Shown: in pieces, positions 12,401 through 24,400 of the stretch
Position numbering within the stretch: the first letter of the stretch is position 1
How the letters are laid out: each line of letters opens with the position of its first letter
Assembly (NCBI GenBank): GCA_951812925.1
Contig: OX638372.1
Location: forward strand, 45,134,245-45,198,244
Length of the DNA: 64,000 nt
From: Calliopum simillimum
Lineage: Eukaryota > Arthropoda > Insecta > Diptera > Lauxaniidae
Direction of reading: 5' to 3'
The notes under the pieces: generated by a model
The model's input: only the letters and a program-made list of their open reading frames with translations
Database searches by the model: none
Told to the model about the DNA's origin: nothing
Made by a program: the position numbers and the translations under genes

Positions 12401-15400
12401 AGCTCAATTCATCCCCTTTAAAATTATATATTACTTTAATAATAATTTTTGATATTAACCCTTTATAACCGAAAAAATTATAAATCATTTTGATGAATTT
12501 TCAGAAGTATTTTAAATTTTTTTGATATGATGTGTTTTCTTTGACAATATGAGCATTAAAACATATTTTAAATGATTATATTTATACTATATCAAGCATT
12601 GGTTTACAAATTTGGAACATTGGACCATTGGACATATAAATAAAAAATTAAAATAAAGCAAAAGCGTTTTATTGATAAACCCCTACTCTTATGTAAAATT
12701 ACTGTGGCTAGCAAACTAGGTGTTGGATATATTATAGACTGATCCGCGGCCGAAGGCCGCCGCGAAGCCGGTGTTGGATTTTTGGGAGTTTTAAATCCTG
12801 AGTTGCGGCCGCAGGCCGCTCACTTACCCCTACTCTTATGTAAAATTACTGTGGCTAGCGAAGCCCTTGTTTGATATACTATAAGATATAATTGATTAAA
12901 ATTCATTTTAATGTTCATATTGTCAAAGAGAATACATCATATCAAAAAAATTTAAAAAACTTCCCAAAATTCATTAAAATGATTTTTAACTTTTTCGGTT
13001 ATTATGGATTAATATCAAAAATTTTTGTATAAATTTTATATCATTTTGAAGAGGATGAATTACGCTTTATAAATATGTTAATAAAACTGTAGGTTAACAA
13101 CAGATCTTTTGGAAAAAAATCGTTTTTTTTTTTTTTTTTTAAATCGGTCCAAATTTCAGAAAATGCGTAATATCTCGAAAACTACGATCTAGTTTTCAAA
13201 ATTTTTTGAATCAATATTGTAGCTTATTAAATTACCTTTCATATGACACCCATATTTTGGAAATCAATGCAGCCGTTTTCAACTCATATAGATTTTTAGA
13301 AAAGCTATATCCCAAACTTCCGATGTCTATATCTCCGAAACCAGATCCGAGCGACACTTTTAGATTCCATATTTATTCTTAGATTTTAAAAGCACATAAG
13401 AAAATATTTTGTTTATAATCAATTTCGATTGGAGGCTAAACTGTATCTGTTCCTCTTTTTTTTTTAATTAACATTTAAAAAAAAATATATTATTTGTTTT
13501 TTTTACCACCCTTTAGGATTACGAGCATATGGGACGCGCCTTCTGTGAGACGCTTTTGGATTATTGCGATGACAATCCAAATAAAGTAAAGAAACAACAA
13601 AAACTATTAAAGCAAATTAAAAAACTTAGACGTCAAGAAAAGCACGAAAAGAAAGCATTGAAATTAAAGAAATTGGCCGAACAGGGATGTATAATTAATG
13701 AGAAAATTAAATTGAAACGTTCGGAAAAAAGTGTTTCTTAGATACATAGATAGATAGAAAACGGAATTACATTTATTATAAGAAAGAAAAAGAAAATTAA
13801 TAGATTTCATTAGATTTTTCATTTTTTTGATTTATAAGTTTCATCATTTTTAATAATCTAATAAGTATTTATTTAATATTTTTGTTAACAAATGTATTAT
13901 TTTTTTTTTCATGTTCTTTTAGTTTTACTGCCACTACTATGTACTGCTTTTAAAAGTTATATTTTACTACAATTTAAACATAAACATTATTCATATACAT
14001 TTTACATTATTTTTAAGTTATTATTGCAATTTGTACTTTCTCATTATTTGAACACTTCCGTGCCAGTTTTTTCGAATATTCAAAATAAGAATCAAACAAT
14101 GCTTTCTTTTCCCGATTTTTGGAATATAAACTAATTGTAGTGATACTCTGAGTAGTAAAATAGTAACTTATTTTGCCTATATTTTCTTTAAAAGTTGATA
14201 AATATTAAAAGCTTTTCTTTTTTAGTTTTATCTATGGAATTTATATGATTTCAATTATTGTAACGCCTTTGTATTGATTTTTTCGAAAACAGCTTTATTC
14301 TATAGTTTTCAATTTATATATGTCTTTAATATACTTTCTTCACTATTTAATTTTAACTTTTTAGTATTAATTTTTTATACTATGTTAGATTTTAATTAAT
14401 ATTTCAATAAAAGAATGCCACACACATGTAGTGTATTTAAACACAACCAAAAAATGCAACACTGGTTTTATTTATTATACACGTAGTTGCCTGTAATCGA
14501 ATGTATCATCGTTATAGAAAACAGCTAAGGATCAAGTGTTGTAAGTGTAACACTCAAGCAAATCCTGCGCAATTTTTGCATCGTTGTTACTATTTACTCC
14601 ACTTGATTTTTTGTGAAGTTTAAAAATCTTTTGAATTGGCTGATAATTTGAATAATAGTTTTATATTTTCCAATTTTTAACTCAATACGATAAACAGGAA
14701 CGTTTACGACTGAAAATTATTGAAAGACTGTTAAAAGAAGGATCAAGCGCTGATGAGCCTTTAAATATACCCTTATCGGATTATTCAAGGTAATATTAAT
14801 TTGAAATAATTACGAGAATGTATTTTTAAAGCGGTTGCCTTTTTAAATAGATTAAAAATTGAAATGATGTTTATTTTGTACTCCTTGTTCTTTGATATGT
14901 TTTCCATATTTGTCCGCAAATACTTACAGTAATTGAAGTAAAGTTTCAAATTGCACGAAGAAAAATGAGTATCTTACTCTACTCGAATGGTAAAAAAATT
15001 AAAGTTATTAATACTACATTTTTCTATACGTAAAGTATATTATTCTTTTAGCCAGAAAAATTTTTAACCATTTTTTCTTCATAATTCCAGTAAAAATACT
15101 TATTTATGTTAAGACAGATATTTGCTTTATGTACGACACACTTAGGTCAGTGGAGTAGAGATCTAACAAGTTTGTAATTGAAAGATACTGGTGACTGGTT
15201 CGAATCCTAGTGCGGTTATTCGATATTTTTTTTTTTTTTGTTTGAAAAAAAAAATACTGTACTGTTAAGTTATTAGAAAACTCTAAATTTACCAAAGCAG
15301 TAAAGTAAAATTTATTTTATTGGGGTGTTGTCACTTTATTGACTTGAAGTTCTAGCAAAATTTACTAGAAATAAAGAAGGGCGAACTATTTTTCTTCTCC

Positions 15401-18400
15401 GTGCGATTTTCCGAAATTGTATATACTGTAAGCAACGTGTGAAGAACCGCTTTTTCAATTATAAAAAATTAAATATCTGTGCACACAAATTCTTAAGGAC
15501 AATGCCACAAAAATATACACCTCTCTTTTCCACAGTGATGAAGGTCATAGCAGCTCTAGCTCTGATAACGAAGGTAAATCATCAAGCAAGTTTTCTGATT
15601 TAGAGGGACCCTGTTGTGCACCACTTAAAGCACCACCTTGTTCACCGGAAGCAACTGAATACCGTAAGGTAAGTGAGAAAAAACAAAAAGGATAATTTTA
15701 TTTTTTTGACATTCAAACAAGTTTCCAAATTATAAAAAAAACGAAAATTGCACAGTTTAAATATAGACGCATGCGCAAAGTAATGCACGAATTAGATCGC
15801 ATATATTTTACACCGCTATTTCATAAGAAATATTCACAACTTGCGAAATGTAAGAAAAAGAAACCGAAAAAACGTTATTCTACTACACCACGCAGTGCAA
15901 AATTGGAGACAATTCAAGAAAATACTAAAACCGCAAATATCGAAAGTCAACCTCAAGCTCAAGCACAAGCACAAACTCAAGCAGAAGCACAAGCTCAAGC
16001 TTTAGATAGTAATGATAAAACTGATTCGAAATCGCCAGACAACGACAATGGCAAAAAAAGTAAACCAATCCAAGGTAATCGTCGACCAAAAGTTTCGCGG
16101 AGACTACGCATATTCCTTGAAAAACGCAAAATAATGATTTACCGCAAAAGATTAAAGGTAAATTTTGATGATTATTGTATTTTGAAGTTTTAAAAATGTT
16201 GACTACAATAATGATTCTCACTGTTTCAAGTAATTTATTTTCAAAACAATTGCAATCGCACAAACTATCACACAAATATCATACATCACAAGGCGGCAGC
16301 ATGCATTGATAAAAATCATTGCCAATGATAAAATAAAAAAACAATTCATTGTCGTGTGTCACAACAATCAGTTGTCTCAGTTGCGAACAGAACAGCAAGA
16401 CACAAAATTTATTAGCTGCATTCTAGATATTTCTGTAGTATTTGTATGATATATGGTTTAAATGCCTTTTTATGACAGTATAAATTGCGTTGCAAAGATG
16501 AGTGCTAAATAGGGGGAAAGTAATAATATTTTAAAGGCAACATATTCCAATATATTTGGACTATGACTGAGCAAATTTTTCAAACGGAAGTAAAATATTT
16601 TTTCTCTAATTTAAGTCAAATTAAACTATTCATGGGACTTTCATTTAAGTTAAACTTATCTATGTCTTGTCTTTGGGCATAATTTGAGGAAAAATATTTT
16701 TGGAAAAAAATTTATTTATAACAGAAAATGCAATATTTTTCACAAGAAGTCGTATTGTATATAGGCATTTCCACAGAAAAGTAAACCGAGAGTCTAAAAA
16801 TTCAATCATTGAGGGGATTCCTGAAAACGTGTAAAAGCCTCGAAAACTTCGTAAACTCGTAAATGTTACCAAAATCAATACGAAATTAGACATTTCTGCC
16901 TAAATATTTGCATGTATCTTGGAACTGTTCTATCGACCGCACCCAGCTTTTACACCATATATAGTGCTCCTCAAGTGCTTCACAAAAGCTCAAAAAAGAA
17001 AAAAAAAATGTTGGGGTTTTCTTTGCTTTTCTTTACGTTAAAAGTGTACGATCGTCACGTTCGTCATCATGGAAATACCCATATCTCACCAACTGTGAAA
17101 AGTTTAACAACTTAAATCAACTATGATAATTGAATTATGAAGTTGCACATTTTTAATATTTACTAGTTTTGATATAAAAATATCTGGAATGTTTTGTTGT
17201 AAGCAGAGACAGACCGATGAAATTCCAAGTTTGATTTTGCTTATTTCGAACAAAATACGAGAACAATTTCGAGACTTTTTGAATTAAATATATTTTTTCG
17301 CCCAAAAAAGTGCTGAATTTCTCAACATAGTCTTCTATCAGCTCGATACATTTAGTCTAGCGCTTTTCTAAATTTTGCATTCCTTCCAAATAATAAGTTT
17401 TCTCAGTAATGACCTCTTAATTCGACTCACATCATTTACCATTTCGTTAGGTCTGGAAGCAGGAAATAGTCGCAGGGGGCTAAATCTGGAGAATATTTTG
17501 GATGGGTTAACAGTTCGTAACTAAGTTTATAAGTTTCTATCATGGTGATTACAAACGTGTCCACCCACATATTGTCTTGATGAAAAAGCACATATTTCAC
17601 CGCCAAATGTGGTCGTTTCTATTTTAAATCAATATCGAATCTGTCCAAAAGCTTGGAATAATTTTCGGAGGTGATCGCTTTACCCTTTGAATGACAACGC
17701 GTGCATCCCATAAAACAGAAGCCATGATCTTGTTGGCCAACAGACCCAACTTGGCCATCTTTGGTGCACGTTTTTGCGAAGAAACCCACTATATTGGTTG
17801 TAACTTGGACTCTGGTGTCTTGTGATAGAGCTGTGTTTCGTCCACGTTAACAAAATGTCAAAAAACTCGTTCGAATTGCGGCAAACTCCTCTACTTTGAA
17901 GTAGTCGAGTCACGGCACTTATCGTCCAAATATTCATGTAAAATGTGATGTATCTGTACAGCCTCAACCATCTCATGTACTTTCATTCTCAAATAGTTCA
18001 TAACGGAACTCAGTAAACCACTATTTAATAATTGAAATTAATGGTGGAGAGACCCCAGATTATTTATCAAGCTTTCCTTTAGTGTCGGTGATGGTTTTTT
18101 CTGCAAAAAATAATGCTTTATATGCAACTAGTTGCCTGGGAGCGACTTTGTTCGCCTGTTTCCTTAACCTTAACCATTTACGTACATACACATATTTTCA
18201 TCCATCTTTGTCGAACAGAATGTTATTTTTTCATATAGCTGTGTTGTAATTTTTTTTCGCGGATGTTATTTGTCCCGGTGCCAACATTTTTTAGTATCTC
18301 GGGCGAAGCCGATGCCATTTCAAATTAGAGTTTGTCCTGGAGTATCACCTGATAACATGTCTTTGAAAGTAAAAAATCATGCAAATCGGATAACTGTTTT

Positions 18401-21400
18401 TTGAATAATGGGATTTTCCCGGAGTAAGGGTATTTCAAAAAAAATGTATCCTAAAACCTTGCCATGCAAAATATCTATAAAGAAAAGAAAATATCATGCA
18501 AATCGGACGAATGGTTCTCGAGTTATCGAGACACAGACAGACAGACGGCCAGACGTTGTATTTTATATAGTTGTATGATATAGCCGGATAGTGTAGCTTA
18601 GGAAATCTCTTAATGGCCCTCTCAACAGCTATACTACCACTACTTATTCCTGCTATACACGAACCTTTTCATTGTTTCCGTTCACTGGTCTTGTTTTATT
18701 TCTTGTTCGTACCGTACTGTGTAAATTCGTTTCTCAATGTAACTTGCATACTTCAGGGCGTTTTTTTTTACCACATGATAATTCACCTCATTCGGATTGG
18801 TTTCTTATTACACAGGATGTAATGAAAATTTATTTTTGCCAAATTTTTTTCAACAAACCTATTTTTTTTAATCCGAAAGTAAAAGCAAAATTATGCAGAT
18901 TTTGTGGGAAATTTTTACATAGTTTGTATTAAATTTCACACAGTTTTTTTTAAGAGTATATAAAGGTGGAAACTTTATCTCAAGCGATTGGTATCTTTAA
19001 CCTTTTCGCCGGCTGAGTATAGTTGTTTCTGTACGAGGGCTGCTAGATATATTTCTGGCCTAATAATGAAAATGCGAATATTTATCGTCAAAAATGGTTT
19101 TATTGTGTTTCAAAGTATTCTCCAGCATGATTTATACACTTTTGCATGCACTCAAACCAATTGTCGAAGCACTTTTCTCACTCCGATTGAGACACCTAAA
19201 AAACATGGTTTTTGAACGCTTCAGCAGCATCTTCTGGCGACGAAAATCGTTGACCTCGCATTTTTTTCTTTATGTGCGGGAATAAAAAGAAGTCATTGGG
19301 TGTCAAATCAGGGCTGTACGGCGGATGACCCATCAATTCGACGTTTTGACTGGTCAAAAAGGCGCTGGTTTGAGCCGATGTGTAAGAAATCACATTGTCA
19401 TGGTGAACAATGATTTGTCTTCTCTTGTTCGTTTTTCGAATTTCTCCAAAGACTTCAGGCAAACAAATTATGGTGTACCACTCAGAATTGACCGTTTTAC
19501 GTTGCTCAAGCGGAACAGTCGCCACATGACCAGTTTTGCCGAAGAAACGGGCGACCATTTGCTTCGAAGTGCTCTTCCCACGAACAACTTTCGTTGGATT
19601 TGGCTCGTCTTCGAAGACCCACACGGTCGATTGCTGTTTTGTTTCGGGCTCATACGCATAGATCCATGATTCGTCATCTGTGACAATCTTACAAACGTCT
19701 TTTGAAGCACCGTGATCGTTTTTTTTTTTCAACATTTCTTTGCACCAATCGACACGAGCCTTTTTTTGAGCGATTGTCAAATTGTGCGGGATCCAACGAG
19801 AAAAAACCATTTTTACGGCCAGGTGTTCATGCAATATCGAATGTATTGGAGTGGAACTAATGCCCAAAGATGCTTCTATCTCACGGTGTGTCACATGATG
19901 ATCTTGCATTATCAGTTCACGCACGGCATCAATGTTCTCTGGCACAACGGCCGTTTTTGGACGACCTTCACGGGATTCGTCTTTGAGCGAGCGTCGGCCA
20001 CGATTGAATTCATGAAACTAGTTTTTCACAGTGCTATAGGATAGTGCTTCATCGTCATACAAAGATTTAAGTTCATTGATGCACTCTTGTCGTGATAGTT
20101 CACGTCGAAAGTTGTGAAAAATGATCGCACGAAAATGTTTACGAGGTAATTCCATTTTTTTGCCAAATTGATTTTTTCAAGTCACTGTAAACAACACAAA
20201 TGATGGTCGTACGTTAAAACGTTCTGAGTACGTTTATGCTAAAAAATGTCAAACTTTCCAATGGCAATGTCAGATCGCACCTAGCAACACTTAGTGTTGC
20301 CTAGACCAGAAATATATCTAGCAGCCTACGTATTTTTTAAGTTTATGCCTTCGCAAAGAATACTGGATAACTCAGAACTGAAAAATGTTAGATTAAAATA
20401 GTTAGAAGATTTAGAAAGACCATACTTGGAAGCAAGTTTAAAAAACGTGTTTTTTCGTTTATGATATTGTATAGAAAGTGAAAAAAATTTAAAAAAAAGT
20501 TTCAAAAAAATAAAACTGAAATAAATTTTGTCAAAAAAAAAAAACTTTCCACAAAAAAGAATAGATCCGATTGTGATGTAAAAAAGTACTTGTTCTCATT
20601 TGTAAAACCACTTAAAGAACAAGCAAAACAAAACAAAAAAATAAAGGTCTACACAAAAACCCATGACAAAGACCGTCCTTCACATACAAACCTACAAACA
20701 AAAAAAAGCTTCACAACTAAAATTGGCACAGATTAAAAACACAAACGAAAATAAAACAAACAAACAAATTTTGTTCGCAACTACAAAAATCAATGTGAAA
20801 CGGAAGTTAAAAAGCGTATAAAAATATCAAAGGCAATTGCACTCATTTCGAATAAAATAAAAAAAGATAAAAATTCAGTAGCTACACCACAAAAAGACAA
20901 TTTGCGTGAGCATTTTTATTGTTTCGCTAAATTTACAAAGCCGAACAAAAAATTAAGAAAAGTGTTTTTTAATGAATTAAACAAGTTTTTTACTCGTATG
21001 CTTGTATAAAAAATGATATTACATAAGTTTGTTTAGTTTAAAAAAAAAAAAATATAAAAAGTTGGCAATAGCTGCCATGTGGAGACTTTTTGGCATTGCA
21101 AACAATGAACCGTCTCAATTGTTGTTGCATGAATAATTTACTTTTATGCCATGAGCAACTAACAATCGCGACAATTTCAACAATGAAAACACAAGACAAC
21201 GATTTGTTGTCCTTGACATTGATTATTGTATTTCTGGTATTTGTGAAATTTAAGGAATCTTGTTTTTATATGAGAAAGTGAAAATGCGCTATAGGAAAAA
21301 CTACATATTAAGTATGTTACGAAATTTAGTAAATGAAATAGTTTGACTTTTGACAATCAGCCAATTTGATTTAGCTGGTAAATACAAAAAAAAAGTTTGT

Positions 21401-24400
21401 AAACATTAATTCGTAATATTTATTTAAATGACATAGACAAATAGAGTGTAGCATTAAAATTCAATATAAAAGAACATGAAAAAATTTACAGATTCCTTCG
21501 AGCCGGAGTTGAACCAGCGACCTATGGATTTCTACATTTCATATTACATTACTACAGTCCACCGCTCTACCAACTGAGCTATCGAAGGTTGTGGTGAGCT
21601 GAAGGCAAAGTGCAAAATTGTGTACAGTGTGGTGAAAATCTTTACACTTTTATTTAGCAGAGATAGAAACCTTTAACTAATAATAGCAAAATACACAGAG
21701 CTGTCGCGTAATAAATAATTACCCATATTGGAAGTAAACCAAGTATAAGCATAAGAGGCAATCCATGCCAAGTGTACCTACCAGCTCAAAATTTTTTTCG
21801 ATTTCGCTCAAATTTGGCGATATGGTAGATCCGGTGTGCAAGATCAACAATCCGGATGGATTTGGTCTTAGTACCATTTGTTGTTAAAATAAAAGGTGTT
21901 GAAGTTGGCGTTTTTAGTCATTTTTATGAAAAGGGTGTTTTTTCAAAAATTTAAAGCTTACACTAAAGTTTGTAAATTGATAAATCTAAGTTACTGGTCC
22001 CATTCATTTTGAAGTGTTCTTTTTATAAAAAAATATTTCTTTTTTTCACCAAAATTTTTTGCACTTAAAAATACTTTCGAATTTTTTTCAAAAAAACCCC
22101 CCTTAGATTTTTTTAAAAGTACTTTAAATTAAAGTATAATTTATAAGCTTTAAAATGATGTATGACTCAAGATGGGATTCGGACGCTAAATGGAGGTTTT
22201 TGGCTTTTGAACGCCCGCGGAAGGAAAAATCTTTTTTTACTCAATAGGAAAGCATCTTACGAAAAAAGCTGAAGCTTCAAGCACGGAGTTACCAACGAAC
22301 TCTCAAGCATATTTTAGTACGCGTCAACACAATGTGAAGTTAACGCTGTAGCTGAAGCCAGTGCTGTCGTTTTCACTTCAATTGAAGTGTTTTGCTCCTT
22401 TTTTATCAAAAACACTTCGTCACTTCCCCTTTCATAAAAACACTTCACTTTTTCTTGAATCCAAAATTTGTCTTAAATTTGTCTATTCTTTTCATGAAAC
22501 ATACTTTTTTGTATGCCCGATGCCTGCTCTGACTGAAAAGTAATTTATTTTTTCACTATATCAAGCGAACAAAGCAAAATTTCGATATACTTCACAGGAA
22601 ACTTTTTGTAGAGAATTAAATTTGCCATCGAAATAGTTTATAGACCAAGAATAATTTCGAATTCTTGTGTTTTTTACTCTTTTGTATATTGTCTGTTTTA
22701 GGGTCAAAGATAGGTAATGATATAGCAGAATATTATAGAAGAAGATAAAATTTCCTTTAAAACACTTCATTAAAAAATTTTTTTGGTGAAAAATTGGCCG
22801 AAATATGGCTACTCGAACATTTAAATTTTATTTAAGTGCTCGGTAAAATTTTTTTTACTCAAAAAAAGGCATCTTAGGAGAAAAGTGTATAATACCTAAA
22901 ATACTTAGAATCATTCAAAGGATACGTTTAATTTTCGGTATATTTTTGACCTAAGAAATTTTTTATTTATTTTTTTCATATTTTTTAAAAATATATTTTC
23001 AAATTTTGTTACGTGTAGCATAAAAATTAATGAATTGAATAAATAAAATTGTGATTTTTGTGTTCACTTCGCTAATACTTCACTTTTTCAGAATTTTACT
23101 TCGCAACACTTCACTTTTTACAAAATTTCACTTCGCTCAACCTTTTAAAAACGACAGCACTGGCTGAAGCTTGCGGCGTAGTTTAAAGTAAAAAATATTC
23201 TATTTTGTCGCTTGTTGCATACTTTTTATCAGAAGAACAGAGTTACCAAAACTAACAAAAATTTTTATGAAACAATTCTGTGGACTTTTGACAAAACAGC
23301 CTAACTCGAAATTGGCAACTTTTCATGAGAGCTAAAAAACTACTTTTATGCTTCTCAATTCTTTTTGTGTAGGAGTTGGAAATGAGTTAAGAAATTCAGT
23401 TCTTTCCATAGGATAAATAACTTATTTCGAAGAAAAGCTTTCGTCAAACTTTTTTTTTTGCCATTTAACTTGTATCTTATCTCGACTTAAGATGTTTTGT
23501 AAAGAAATACACCCTTTTCTTATGTCGACTTAAGTTGTTTTGTGAAAAGCATTTCTAGAAGTTTTTGTTATTGCAAATGCTAGAATTTTTTAACCTATTC
23601 GAGATAAGTTTTTTTGTCAAATACAATTTGGAATGAAACATCGAGATAGGTTAATTTTCAATTCTATATCTTTGCAACTAAAAGTCATAGCAATATGACG
23701 ATTACACCAAAAGAAGCGTATTTAAATTTTATATTTATGATTAAAATTGTGGAAAAATGTCTTATTTCAAGTTAGGTTGTTTTGTCAAAAGCCCACAGAA
23801 TTTATGTAAATTTTGTGGAGGAGTGAGATTGGCAACTCTTTTCCACTAGCAGCAAACTTCTACATTCTGTTCATATGAATGTTTGTCGATCATCGTCTGC
23901 TATGTTATAACATTTGAAAACTAACTTTAAGAAAATTACAAAAAGATATGGATTAAGCAAGCGGTTTTTTTAATTCAATAAAAAAATGTATACGCTACAA
24001 CTGATACACGGCAACATTTCAACCAAAAAAATATTTATAATTCGTCACAAAATCAGATTGTATAGAAGAAAATTGAACAATGTTGATTGCGTTCATTCAA
24101 GGATGCGAACATCTTTTTTTACCAATATGTTGCTAACGGCTTATCCTACCGAAAAATATTACAATTTTATAGCTCATAAAATTTCATACACCAAATTGGG
24201 TAGATTCGTTTTCGTACGGCTAAAAGTTTAGGAGACAGTTTACTTTTAGCAGTGAAACTTCTTTGGCCGCGTTTGGTGTAAAGTTTCAAGGTCGCCATTC
24301 AATTAGAGATTGGATCGAGACTTTTTTCTTTAATATTTAACCCTAGAGTATGAGTTGAAAAACGATAGCGTTCTCGATAAAAAACGGACTTAGTTCTCGA

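Noticed and set aside
23986..24231. 81-codon frame with an inverted counterpart at 33879-34073 in the other arm
   Set aside because: Both are open and share some basic wording, but there is no start or splice context, and similarity follows from the duplication itself.
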